Source: Saliphagus infecundisoli (GTDB lineage: Archaea > Halobacteriota > Halobacteria > Halobacteriales > Natrialbaceae). Taken from it: a stretch of 64,000 bases of DNA. Positions 8,762 through 16,939 of the stretch are shown piece after piece. Position 1 is the first letter of the stretch. The number at the start of each line of letters is the position of its first letter. The notes under the pieces were generated by a model that was not told the origin of the DNA, ran no database searches, and saw nothing but the letters and a program-made list of their open reading frames with translations. The stretch spans positions 96,209-160,208 of the forward strand of contig NZ_JAIWHV010000007.1 in the NCBI RefSeq assembly GCF_020177375.1. Reading direction: 5' to 3'. Both the position numbers and the translations under genes were made by a program.

Positions 8762-9715
8762 ATGGAGAGATACGTCGCACAAATCCAAGATCATAACCTC
8801 CGGACTGTATGGGAAAACGAAGAGCGTGGTTTCACTCGATGGCTCGCGGAGAACATTGATCTACTGGGCTCAGAACTCGGAATTGAGCTTGAAGATGCGC
8901 GCACTGAGGAAGCAGTAGGGGATTTTTCGTCCGACATCGTGGCTCGGGAGATGAATACCGGCGAAACGGTTGTAATCGAGAATCAGTACGGTAACACCGA
9001 TCACGATCACCTTGGGAAGCTATTGACGTACTCTTCTGGGAAGAATGCTGGTTTCACAATTTGGTTAGCTGAAAACTTTAGGCCCGAACATCGTAGTGTT
9101 CTGGAATGGCTTAATGAAAGTGGCCCCAAAGATGTGAAGTTCTTCGCCATCAAACCACGGGTACTGAGCATAGAGGGCTCAGACGAACGAGGGTTTGAAT
9201 TTGAGATTGTCGTTGAACCCAATGACTGGGAACGGGAGATTGTTGATGACTCTCTTACGGAGACGGAACACAGCTATCGTGAGTTTTTCGCAGAGATGGT
9301 GGACACATATTCGGCAAGACGACCTACTTGGAACAAGCTGAAACCGGGCCCTCGAAATTACCTTACTTTTAGTGCTGGGACGAGTGGTGTCAGTTTCGGG
9401 TGGGTCTTTCATCAGACACCTGGTTTCTCCGTGGAGCTGTATATTCAGACCTCAGACCCCGACCGAAATTTGGCTATCTTTGAGGCTCTGAAGGAGGAAA
9501 GCGACAAGATCGAGTCGAATCTTGATGCTGAATTGATTTGGCAACGGCTTCCGGAAAAAGCCGCTTGTCGTATCAAGTGGGCAAAGCCGATTGAACGAAG
9601 GATCACCGAGTTGAGTATGGATCAGCGAGCGCAACTGATCGAGTGGGGTGCGGAAACGATGGACGAGTTCCAGGAGGACTTGGAACCTCGTATCCGTTCC
9701 TTGGACGTGAGTTAA
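8762..9715 (+). CDS. DUF4268 domain protein with variant PD-(D/E)XK fold
   Basis: The N-terminal half resembles the restriction-endonuclease-like domain that precedes DUF4268: D58 in FSSDIVARE, then E73-x-Q75 in VVIENQYG and H83-L84 in the next helix (DHDHLGKLLTY). Gln replaces the usual Lys, a variant known in this superfamily. Residues about 180-310 match the DUF4268 C-terminal domain (tryptophan-rich, with KLKPGPRNYL and RIKWAKP). The family is of unproven function but is often found with restriction and other defence genes. A TATA-like box (TTGATTTAG) lies about 30 nt before the ATG, so it is transcribed on its own, not with the restriction gene. Confidence 0.75.
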   Translation: MERYVAQIQDHNLRTVWENEERGFTRWLAENIDLLGSELGIELEDARTEEAVGDFSSDIVAREMNTGETVVIENQYGNTDHDHLGKLLTYSSGKNAGFTIWLAENFRPEHRSVLEWLNESGPKDVKFFAIKPRVLSIEGSDERGFEFEIVVEPNDWEREIVDDSLTETEHSYREFFAEMVDTYSARRPTWNKLKPGPRNYLTFSAGTSGVSFGWVFHQTPGFSVELYIQTSDPDRNLAIFEALKEESDKIESNLDAELIWQRLPEKAACRIKWAKPIERRITELSMDQRAQLIEWGAETMDEFQEDLEPRIRSLDVS

Positions 9716-10025
9716 TTCTGTGACCTGTTTGCTCTCACCTAATCCTACTTCCGCGGTTGAGCGTAGAGTGTGTTTATCCTCGTTCGAGACTTGTACCACA
9801 GAGGCTGCAATCAGAGAGAACAGGCTGATTCGGGTTCTGAAGCCGAAGTGTAATCGATAAATTAATTTATTCAATAGCACTGAATGACATCTTCAGCGGA
9901 GGCAAAATTGCTATACTTCGGGGGCTTCAACCTACTCCAGAGGGCGACTCCATGCTACTCGCTCATCGTGAACCGCGGGAGTAGGACTAAGGAAGTGAGT
10001 ACAATCCCATCGGAGGCGTCCTTCT
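9716..10025. other. Intergenic stretch, no gene seen
   Basis: This 310-bp gap separates two convergent genes. It is AT-rich near 9850-9880 and holds no convincing open frame. The open frame that runs across its right part on the + strand is antisense to the nitrilase-like gene and not protein-like. I see no strong hairpin terminator. Confidence 0.5.
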
Positions 10026-11333
10026 CTAATCGCTTCCAGTACGACGCTGTTCGCAGGCTGAGGCGATTTGCTTCATCTTCTCAGTCTCATGGTTTACAGG
10101 CTCGAGAGCACTTGACAACCCACGGGCTGCATAGAGGAAGAGCCGGAAGTGTCCGTTCTCGTCGGGGTTCATCCTACTGGTGTTTTTCGCGTACCACACT
10201 TGATAAGCTGAACTGTGGTCGGGTGCTACCGTGATGGCTGGACTGGCCCACTCAACGCATCGAGCACGAAGTACGGGTTCAACGACATTCTGGTGGTAGT
10301 GGGGAGCAAGGTCAGACCAGTGATTAAGGAGGAGCAACCGTTTGCTCTCAATGTCCGGCACCGATAGAATCTCTTGGTACAGTCGCTCAGGTTTCAGAAT
10401 CTCATCACTTTCAATAGCGGCGAGGTAAAAGTCCTCGTCGGCGAGAGTGAACGGCTGTGATTCAAAGTTACCGATATCGATTGAATCCGATTCATAGGTG
10501 ATGCGAAGACCGTTGTAATCGGCTTGAACGCTAACCCGTGGCTCGCTCAGTGAGACGCTCTCGGAGGTCGAATCTTGAATGCGGGTGATTGACGGCCGGT
10601 CGTATTGGTTCGTCAGCGTCTGGCGTGCCTTTGATGTTCGCGCTGGATCGACTGAGACCGTGTAGATATTGTCGGGTGTTGTCTCAACGAGATCTCGCTT
10701 GCCATCGGTTCCCAACTCAGTGAGGATAATTGGATCACCGAACGGATCGAAGGCGAAGACGTGGGCCTTATTCCCTCGTTTGACGGTTCCATCGGGGCCG
10801 GATCCATGCGTCGTACAAACGACGTAGGCGCCGTTTTCGATTGCTCGCGCTTGGAGTACCTCACCCCATTTTTTCGCTACAACTGGTGTTGCACTCACGT
10901 TGAGCAACAGAGAAGCGCCGGCCAGTCCTTCGTATCCCATGAACGGCGAGAAATACTGGTCGTGACAGATCGTGGTCCCGACAGTCGTTCCCCGAAATTC
11001 TGTCGTCTTGAGTGCGTCTTCGGGGTGCCAGTCGTCCAGTTCAAGCGCAAGCTTCCCGGCGGAACTGTGTTTCGTATAGGTGAAATCGGTATCCGTCGCT
11101 GGATCATAGAAGATACCCCTGATCCAGTCACCGTCATCGAACCCTGCATAGAGCGCCACATCAAGCTCGTCAGCGGTCTGCTTCCAGTGATCACGGTTCT
11201 TCCAGTGGTCGTGGTTCTCGGGCACGAGCAGGAGGTCAAGGTCGCTCTCGGCAATCTGTGTTCGCTCCTCGTCGGTAAATTTACGGTGCCAGTGCTTCGG
11301 GAGCCATGCTCCGACGTGGATCGGGTCAGTCAT
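10026..11333 (-). CDS. Nitrilase-superfamily (carbon-nitrogen hydrolase) protein with extra C-terminal domain
   Basis: The first 230 or so residues have the nitrilase-fold layout: catalytic Glu E39 in LLLVPENH, Lys K88 in FTYTKHSS and Cys C123 in GTTICHDQYFSP. The expected flanks follow (GASLLLNVSATP, then LQARAIENGAYVV). The family hydrolyses amide or nitrile bonds or transfers acyl groups. The C-terminal 200 residues are not a known nitrilase extension and are unassigned. The start lies 8 bp inside the end of the upstream nuclease-like gene, so the two are co-translated. No amino-acid or NAD pathway gene is adjacent, and the setting among restriction genes suggests a defence rather than metabolic role. 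That role is inference only. Confidence 0.75.
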   Translation of the reverse strand: MTDPIHVGAWLPKHWHRKFTDEERTQIAESDLDLLLVPENHDHWKNRDHWKQTADELDVALYAGFDDGDWIRGIFYDPATDTDFTYTKHSSAGKLALELDDWHPEDALKTTEFRGTTVGTTICHDQYFSPFMGYEGLAGASLLLNVSATPVVAKKWGEVLQARAIENGAYVVCTTHGSGPDGTVKRGNKAHVFAFDPFGDPIILTELGTDGKRDLVETTPDNIYTVSVDPARTSKARQTLTNQYDRPSITRIQDSTSESVSLSEPRVSVQADYNGLRITYESDSIDIGNFESQPFTLADEDFYLAAIESDEILKPERLYQEILSVPDIESKRLLLLNHWSDLAPHYHQNVVEPVLRARCVEWASPAITVAPDHSSAYQVWYAKNTSRMNPDENGHFRLFLYAARGLSSALEPVNHETEKMKQIASACEQRRTGSD

Positions 11334-12414
11334 GGTCCATCACCTGAGTTTCGACGTTCCGGATGCCCAGTGCCTGCTCGTACGTCTCGATCTTCGTCTC
11401 TATGCGGCGTCGTTTCGTTTCGTTCGGGACTACGATCTGACCAACGGTTGGATAGGCACCCAGATTGAGTACCCCACCAGCCGCGTGTTTCCCGGCGGAG
11501 CTCTCGAGCTCGAACCCATAGAGTGGATGTAGGCTTTCGGCTTCCCGAAGGAGTGGGGTATGCGTCTCGAAGTCAGGGTCGAGGTCAACAACTGCGGTAA
11601 GGAACTCTTTGAACGATGCTGGATACGGCATCGTCCATGTGAGATCAATTTTTGACCCCGTGTAGTAGGTTCGCCACCCTCGGAAGGTCTTCCGCTCCCC
11701 CTCGGGGTCCCACGCGTACTGCTCATGGTCCGTGGTCCCGTCAGCCTCTTGCCAGAGGTCGCGATGGCGATCGTAGGCTTGGCTAAGGTCGTCAGGGATC
11801 CAGTCCTCTTTGACGACGAAGCCCATCTCTTTGCCCATATCGGCGAGCTGACGCCGCGTTCGGGTACTCCACTCCTTTTCTCCGCCAGCACCCTCAGAGA
11901 TATCGTGTTCGAATGCTGGCTGATCGGTTGATCCACCCCACTCCCGATTAACGAGATCCGTCAGATGGCTTCGGTCAAGACAGAGACAGTTGGTATGACC
12001 GTGGAGTTGCCTGAAGGTCCGGACAATACGCTTGCCACGGCGATAGAGACCGCCCTCGCGTTCTTCGTCTACGATTAGGATTCCAATCGGTGCCCCGATC
12101 GCTTGGAGGTTCGCCAGATCGGCTGTCATCGTTTTCGTCGTGGGATCCGACGCTTCGATCTCGAAGGCAACCAGGGGGAACCGCCGATACTGCTCGTCAT
12201 CTTCGAAGCCGAAGTAGTCGGATAACTGTGTGGTATCGAGTCCTAATTCCCGGAGATCGAGATACCAGACGACATCGACTCGCGGGGTGTAGCTCTCCTC
12301 GAGCGCCACCGAGAGAAAGGTATCATCGATTTCCTCGGCGGTCGAGAATCCGAGTTGGGTACCTAACTCGTGGACCTCCTCTTTGATCGGGGTGGCCCGA
12401 TCTGTGTATGACAT
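11326..12414 (-). CDS. PD-(D/E)XK nuclease-like protein paired with the nitrilase
   Basis: The 362-residue protein has a restriction-like core: D47 in PRVDVVWYLDL, then E85-x-E87 in LVAFEIEASD, then a helix with the pattern DLANLQAIGAPIGILIVDE. This matches nuclease-like domains that recur in haloarchaea, with Glu in place of the canonical Lys. A second half (about 175-360) is of unknown fold and may recognise a ligand or DNA. The ATG at 12414 is preferred to a GTG two codons upstream because a TATA-like box (CTTTAATC) lies about 27-30 nt before it, giving a leaderless transcript. It is the first gene of a two-gene operon with the nitrilase-like gene. Confidence 0.6.
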   Translation of the reverse strand: MSYTDRATPIKEEVHELGTQLGFSTAEEIDDTFLSVALEESYTPRVDVVWYLDLRELGLDTTQLSDYFGFEDDEQYRRFPLVAFEIEASDPTTKTMTADLANLQAIGAPIGILIVDEEREGGLYRRGKRIVRTFRQLHGHTNCLCLDRSHLTDLVNREWGGSTDQPAFEHDISEGAGGEKEWSTRTRRQLADMGKEMGFVVKEDWIPDDLSQAYDRHRDLWQEADGTTDHEQYAWDPEGERKTFRGWRTYYTGSKIDLTWTMPYPASFKEFLTAVVDLDPDFETHTPLLREAESLHPLYGFELESSAGKHAAGGVLNLGAYPTVGQIVVPNETKRRRIETKIETYEQALGIRNVETQVMDHD

Positions 12415-12563
12415 GGTCACTGATTCAAACGACTTCTTGATTAAAGTTCGCCATAGAGAGAAAGTCCGAAGTTGAGTACGCTTGCCTGGATTTGGAGGGG
12501 TGCACCACTAATCAGAGAATGCGGAGTAGTCCCAGCTCTGTGGGCCAAGTTTCGCTAATGACG

Positions 12564-12758
12564 GAGCTGATAGCAGTGACCGCTCAAGTGATACAGAGAT
12601 TGGTGGTTCGTGTCCGAATCTTCGACGAATGCTATACGTTAGCGTGGCCAGCCGATAGGTAGGTCAAATTTCATCCGTCGCATTCGTGCTGGATAGGACA
12701 GATTTCGCAGCGACTTACGTCCCTATATACCGATCTGACCCTCACTGCTATCAGCCTC
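12564..12758. mobile_element. MITE-like element, copy A (GCTGATAGCA terminal repeats)
   Basis: The left end (GAGCTGATAGCAGTGACCGC) and right end (CTCACTGCTATCAGCCTC) form imperfect terminal inverted repeats. The interior shares blocks with copy B, for example GGTGG after the left end and GCCGATAGGT in the middle. No protein is encoded. Another single end (GCTGATAGCA) lies 25 bp to the right at 12783. The 460-bp gap around it, between the nuclease-like gene and the YwgA-like gene, holds nothing else I can name. The target duplication could not be defined. Confidence 0.6.
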
Positions 12759-12881
12759 GGAAGCACGCTTTTTTAGAACGTAGCTGATAGCACCTCGAGA
12801 CAGCGAGAATGCAGACCCGTATCTCGTAGTTGTCGATAGCCCACTGTAACTGACCTTATTATACCTCATGTAACCAAATTC

Positions 12882-13919
12882 TCAGGGAGAGACGGACAAT
12901 ATGTTAGTTATCTCTCCTTTAGCTATTTTCAGCCCTTCAACAACTTTTCGCTTCCTCATCCCATCTTTCATATCACCATTTCTGGAACAATCAAATAAGC
13001 CGTTGAGGAAATCACGTATTCGGTCATTGTCGCTTAGAATACTATCAGATATGATTCCGCTTTCAATTACTGCATAATTTCCGTTCTCAGGTGAAAAAGA
13101 ATCTTCGGATAACTCTACGTCTCGGACTCCAAGTTCTTGATCCGCCACAACAAGTGATGGATAATCACTAATGTCAAATCCACTGATTAAGGCATCCCAC
13201 AATTCTATTCGGATCCGATCCCGATCGATCATTGCAACTTCCAGTTGACTACGATTTCGCCCAAGTAAGGTCAATTCATCATCTAAGGCCTTGAATTTAC
13301 TATCTTCCCGAGAGTATGAATCATCGGTGAAGTAATAAAAATATGCGTTAGTCTCGCGCTTTGGCATCTGATATAACGTATGTGGTGTAGCTTGTAGACG
13401 TTCTCCAAAGGTTGTGGGGGTATTAGAGCTTCTTTTGGGTAGCCGCTCAAATTCTGATCTGGCATCTGGGTCAAAGAGCGTCTTTGTATCTGCATCTGTC
13501 ACGTCCGTATATCCATCATATTTATTATATACATATTCAAGTATCTCGGAAATAGTTTTATTATTGTATTTCCCCTTTATATCATTGACAATGTCAAATA
13601 CACCATCATTCCCAAGTCCAAGAAGTCGTTGTGCTTCTTGCACTCCTTTGTTAGTTAAGCTATATGTTATTCTGGAGTATCCATATTCATTTGTGTTGAC
13701 TTCTCTTTCAATATATCCCTCATTATCAAGTGTTTCCAGGTCGGAACGAAGTTGAACTGAAAAGGGTCCGAAACGATCCGCTCGATAGTCATATACATCT
13801 TTCAACTTTGTTTCTTCCTGAGCCAGGAAAACAAGCTTTTGGAAGCGTGTCGCTCCATCAATCGACGTAGTATTATCCGTATAAAGGAAGATGACAGGGA
13901 GCTTTGATTTAGAACTCAT
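12882..13919 (-). CDS. YwgA-like winged-helix protein with unknown C-terminal domain
   Basis: Residues about 1-100 match the YwgA-type fold: a helix-loop entry (RFQKLVFLAQEET), the signature RADRFGPFS and a winged-helix continuation (LRSDLETLDNEGYIE) ending in LTNKG. Such domains are DNA-binding or partner-binding modules often found with restriction and phage-defence genes. The remaining 240 residues are unassigned. The ATG giving 345 residues is used; a GTG farther upstream would add 31 residues of basic, unconserved-looking sequence. Codon use is AT-rich, in line with horizontal acquisition. Confidence 0.6.
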   Translation of the reverse strand: MSSKSKLPVIFLYTDNTTSIDGATRFQKLVFLAQEETKLKDVYDYRADRFGPFSVQLRSDLETLDNEGYIEREVNTNEYGYSRITYSLTNKGVQEAQRLLGLGNDGVFDIVNDIKGKYNNKTISEILEYVYNKYDGYTDVTDADTKTLFDPDARSEFERLPKRSSNTPTTFGERLQATPHTLYQMPKRETNAYFYYFTDDSYSREDSKFKALDDELTLLGRNRSQLEVAMIDRDRIRIELWDALISGFDISDYPSLVVADQELGVRDVELSEDSFSPENGNYAVIESGIISDSILSDNDRIRDFLNGLFDCSRNGDMKDGMRKRKVVEGLKIAKGEITNILSVSP

Positions 13920-14073
13920 AACGGTTTTGTTTTGATCGTAGCGATGAGGTCGAACGGGATAACCAAAGAAACTTTTGGTAATCCTGACAAGCGTTCTTCG
14001 CTTGTGTACCACTCCGATACTGCGTGAGTCGCGGCCAATAAACAGAGAGGAAGACGCAGGTAGCAGCGATTAA

Positions 14074-14139
14074 GACGGCTGGGAGTACGAGAACGAAGAC
14101 AGCGAATGGGTTCCGATCAACGAACTCACGGAGGGATAA
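14074..14139 (+). pseudogene. Broken duplicate of the 45-residue protein downstream
   Basis: The 21 codons before this TAA encode DGWEYENEDSEWVPINELTE, matching the C-terminus of the intact small protein at 14327 (WWEYQNKDGEWVPIRELSE). Upstream sequence also aligns with the intact copy in the same frame but is interrupted by an in-frame TAA just before the DGW. It is therefore a nonsense-mutated earlier copy, separated from the intact one by a small gene. Confidence 0.55.
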
Positions 14140-14141
14140 CC

Positions 14142-14315
14142 ATGGAACGTTTGCCTGACCATCTTAACCTGAAGCTCGGACAGTTGGGTGACAGCACTAC
14201 CTTACGCCACGTCTACAAGCGAGGGGACTACAGCGGCAATACGGTAACGGCGACGATAAAAGGCGAACGAATCGATGTCAGCGGTGATCCTGAATCGGAT
14301 AACTCTGATAGTTGA
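14142..14315 (+). CDS. Small hypothetical protein, 57 residues
   Basis: The ATG two bases after the broken duplicate opens a 57-residue frame. The peptide has a basic core (TLRHVYKRGDYSGNTVTATI) that reads like a small beta-rich fold, followed by an acidic tail (DPESDNSDS). No family is recognised. A longer in-frame start 36 nt upstream would run into the broken duplicate, so the internal ATG is preferred. The intact duplicate gene follows 11 bp later on the same strand, so the two probably form a pair. Confidence 0.45.
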   Translation: MERLPDHLNLKLGQLGDSTTLRHVYKRGDYSGNTVTATIKGERIDVSGDPESDNSDS

Positions 14316-14326
14316 CCCGAACGCCG

Positions 14327-14464
14327 ATGGGTGCTGCTCGGGTCGCTGATCGCCACTATCGAGGCGAAGATGCCCGCGCTTCCTACAGTTACGACGGATG
14401 GAGCTGGTGGGAATATCAAAACAAAGACGGGGAATGGGTTCCGATCAGGGAGCTTTCAGAGTAG
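14327..14464 (+). CDS. Small Trp-rich hypothetical protein, 45 residues
   Basis: The frame starts at an ATG and ends in TAG. The product has four Trp in the second half (DGWSWWEYQNKDGEWVPI), a pattern that recurs in the broken copy at 14074, so selection on this frame is likely at least in the past. No family is known. It lies directly after the 57-residue gene and may be its partner. It could also be a truncated C-terminal domain of a larger protein. Confidence 0.4.
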   Translation: MGAARVADRHYRGEDARASYSYDGWSWWEYQNKDGEWVPIRELSE

Positions 14465-14537
14465 CGTGTAAGTGAATTTATATTCCTCTCTGATTTTAAT
14501 CGTTACTATGATTAGATCGGGCTGATATTATACCTTT

Positions 14538-14849
14538 ATGAGCATTAGTAGTAAGCTCAGACAGGAACTGGACAACTTGGCTTCAGATACAGAGATTAAT
14601 AACCTCACAAGTGGGGATGCAGATCTACACATCGTACATAATCCTAACGATATAGATTACTACCATATTGAGGGCGGAAGTATATACAAAGCGTCTATGG
14701 AGTTAGAGCTTGATAATAATACAAGCCAAATGGCATTCATATTTCCGGTTGACACCTCCTCTGAGGGTGAACTGATAAGTGACCTGAATAACGCAAATCA
14801 AGCAGAGATCACTTATAAAATGGGTGATTGGAGTAGCCTTCTACCTTGA
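14538..14849 (+). CDS. Hypothetical acidic protein, 103 residues
   Basis: The product is soluble and acidic with no signal peptide or Cys. It has a beta-rich look in the middle (ADLHIVHNPNDIDYYHIEG), and a later stretch (MAFIFPVDT) reads like a strand-turn-strand. No family is recognised. Base composition is very AT-rich compared with the core genes to the right. AT-rich DNA upstream offers several possible TATA boxes but none at a clear leaderless distance. Confidence 0.5.
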   Translation: MSISSKLRQELDNLASDTEINNLTSGDADLHIVHNPNDIDYYHIEGGSIYKASMELELDNNTSQMAFIFPVDTSSEGELISDLNNANQAEITYKMGDWSSLLP

Positions 14850-15012
14850 TTGAGAAGTATTCTCGTCCGGCGTAGGACACAAGTCGGTGGCCGCCGTTGT
14901 GTAGGTCCCTGTCTTCGAGCTGGTCATATACGGTTTCGCCCACTCACGCTTCCGGGTAACCGTCGCATACGTCAGGGTTTCGTAGTAGGGATACATGGAG
15001 TTCTCTTCGTAC

Positions 15013-15198
15013 GAAGCTGATAGCAGTGAGCGCTCAAGCGATATTAGAGAGTAGTGGTTTGCGTTCGAAACCCCAGCGTTACCAACTGTTACCATTCCCG
15101 GCCGATAGGTGGATCGTGTCTCTATCTTGAGCCAATATGTTTCATGAGCCTTCAGACCAATCGTAGCTTCCCTTACTGAGCGCCCTGCTATCAGCCTC
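15013..15198. mobile_element. MITE-like element, copy B (GCTGATAGCA terminal repeats)
   Basis: The ends GAAGCTGATAGCAGTGAGCG and CGCCCTGCTATCAGCCTC are inverted repeats of each other and match copy A at 12564. The left 50 bp align with copy A throughout, and both have GCCGATAGGT in the middle, so they are diverged copies of one family. A minus-strand open frame of 120 codons (14841-15203) spans the element and the 160 bp to its left. I do not accept it as a gene because its start lies within the element, though its C-terminal part may be a gene remnant. Confidence 0.6.
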
Positions 15199-15495
15199 GC
15201 CATCGCGCTACAACAGACTCGCGATTCGAGATCCGTTTCTCACCCAGAAGGTCGCTCTCCCCTAATAACTGCATAGAGGCCATCAAAATAGTTAATTCGA
15301 CTGAACCAGATTTTGGCTATAGTTAATTAATAGTAATTCATCGTATCTACCGAATTAACTGTGTTCCGGCCTTGAGGGGACTGAATGACTTTGAATACCC
15401 GGAAGTGTGCCTCACAATTGTGCCTTGGAACTGAATCCAGCGACGATCTGGGATGGGGCCCGTAGAGTTTTACTGCACGTGTTCGTTCTTCTGGT

Positions 15496-16470
15496 ATGCC
15501 GTTCAACGTCTCGTGGCACACGCTCCTCGACCAGCTTGACGAGTTATCACAGGGGGCGACACTCATTACGCCATTGTCCGGCGACCGGTTCCACATCACC
15601 GACGTTCAAGAACACCGTGTCGTGATCGAACTCGAAGACTCGGGTGAATCACGTCCGCTCCAGCGGGACCAATTCGAGACACTCTTTCGGCGGATCACGG
15701 AGGATGCGGGCCGATTCAAACTCGAGCGGCTCCCACCCGATGCGGACCCGTATCCAACTGTGTTGAGTCTCCACCCGCGCTTCGAGATCGACGAGGACGA
15801 CGGCGTGATCATCGAGAGGGATGGCCCGACGACAACCCAACTTCTCGATGACGACCACGCTCACGATGAGGAGAACGAAGAACGGACGGAGCCGGATCTG
15901 GACGTCTATGCGGACGCGCTCTTGCTTGTTGACGCGCTTGAGCGCCACGACGTGAGCACACTTGCAGAGGTGGAGTCGAACGCCCTGGTGAACCTCTACA
16001 CGCTTCTCTCGGACGTTCAGCGAAACGCGGATACTCTCCGGAAGGACGTCGCTGACGTGCTCCTGAATCGCCTGCATCACGATCGACCGGTCAGTGGGCC
16101 GTTTGGATCCGTCCAGCGGACAGCACGCCGTAATCGCTCTCTCAAGGACGATGAGGAGGTGCTGGCGGCCCTCGAGAACGAAGGTATTGATCGGGAGCGG
16201 GTGATGGGTGTGGATCGATCAAGAGTCGATGAGGCGCTGGAAGTGACCGAGTTGGCTGAGTCAGATGTCTACGAGATTCAGGAGAGCGAGTACGTTCGGA
16301 AGGCCGACGTAGACGAGGACGTAAAGGAAACCCGCCTCCAGGGACTAAAGGATCAGCTCGCTGCGACTGAGGATGAGGGTGCCGAAGAACTCCGCCAAGA
16401 GATTGAGGACTTGGAGGGGCGGATCGAGGAGTTGACGAGCTTTCGAACAGGGACTCAGATGCACGAATGA
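15496..16470 (+). CDS. Hypothetical haloarchaeal protein, 324 residues
   Basis: The N-terminal 70 residues (including LLDQLDELSQGATLITPL and RFHITDVQEHRVVIEL) look like a small domain of about six strands. An acidic linker, a helical middle and a C-terminal coiled-coil-like helix (about 280-318) follow. The stretch DPYPTVLSLHPRFEID reads like a conserved motif, but I cannot name the family. No enzyme signature or membrane segment is present. Composition is intermediate between the AT-rich island and the GC-rich core. It is the last gene I place in the island. Confidence 0.55.
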   Translation: MPFNVSWHTLLDQLDELSQGATLITPLSGDRFHITDVQEHRVVIELEDSGESRPLQRDQFETLFRRITEDAGRFKLERLPPDADPYPTVLSLHPRFEIDEDDGVIIERDGPTTTQLLDDDHAHDEENEERTEPDLDVYADALLLVDALERHDVSTLAEVESNALVNLYTLLSDVQRNADTLRKDVADVLLNRLHHDRPVSGPFGSVQRTARRNRSLKDDEEVLAALENEGIDRERVMGVDRSRVDEALEVTELAESDVYEIQESEYVRKADVDEDVKETRLQGLKDQLAATEDEGAEELRQEIEDLEGRIEELTSFRTGTQMHE

Positions 16471-16885
16471 TTGGACGCGATGTGGGGAACTCTACGGGCG
16501 AAGATTGGAATATACATCAGAACCCGATCACACTACGCGGCGACAGAATGATAGATAAAAGCAACTATTTAGTCTGATTAGTGCGTTAGATGGCCCGTAG
16601 CTCGACTAATCACCACTTTAGACTTATATATAATATCGAAGTGTTCCGGGCGACACTCTCTCGATCGCGGGCGGTTCTCGCAGAATCTCGACCGTCTGGG
16701 TACGTACCGGCTACCGGCGTAACCTCGACCGATGACGACACGCAGACCACCTCCTGTCCTCTGATTTGCGTGGTTTCGGAGCGACGTCGGGACGCGTTCG
16801 TCGCAGAAACGTCGGCCCGTCCGTAGCCCCCGGCGGCTGTGCTGCCGGGCGCTACCCCGCAGAAGGACGCTTCGGAACGCCGTAT
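16471..16885. other. Non-coding boundary between accessory island and core
   Basis: No convincing gene is present. A short open frame at 16590-16826 has a composition typical of chance. Base composition changes here from AT-rich (TATATATAAT near 16627) to strongly GC-rich. A GC hairpin (CCCGGC...TGCCGGG near 16830-16850) is the only clear secondary structure. No tRNA gene or direct repeat marking an integration site is visible. Confidence 0.5.
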
Positions 16886-16899
16886 TTAGGCACGCCTAA
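16886..16899. promoter_or_regulatory. DtxR/IdeR-type operator, upstream site
   Basis: TTAGGCACGCCTAA is a palindrome with 6-bp arms (TTAGGC/GCCTAA) around AC. It lies about 20 bp upstream of the TATA-like box and 54 bp before the start of the binding-protein gene. It resembles known sites for iron-dependent repressors of the DtxR family. Confidence 0.6.
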
Positions 16900-16909
16900 G
16901 AATCGGAAC

Positions 16910-16936
16910 GGCTTTATGTTTTAGGCATGCCTAAAA
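16910..16936 (+). promoter_or_regulatory. TATA-like box and DtxR/IdeR-type operator overlapping the transcription start
   Basis: A TATA-like box (GGCTTTATG) is followed at once by the perfect 18-bp palindrome TTTTAGGCATGCCTAAAA (16919-16936), only 3 bp before the ATG. A leaderless transcript would start inside or just after the palindrome. A repressor bound here would block RNA polymerase directly, the classic layout for iron repression. Confidence 0.75.
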
Positions 16937-16939
16937 CGT

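Noticed and set aside
9884..10234. A + strand open frame of 116 codons
   Set aside because: It runs antisense into the nitrilase-like gene, whose frame has clear catalytic motifs, and it has a basic, chance-like composition.
14841..15203. A 120-codon minus-strand open frame
   Set aside because: Its start lies inside the terminal repeat of a MITE-like element, and the frame spans that element; composition is not protein-like in the first half. Its C-terminal part could be a gene remnant.
16590..16826. A 78-codon open frame upstream of the iron-binding gene
   Set aside because: It has a Ser/Arg/Thr-rich chance composition, no promoter at a suitable distance and ends inside a GC hairpin region.
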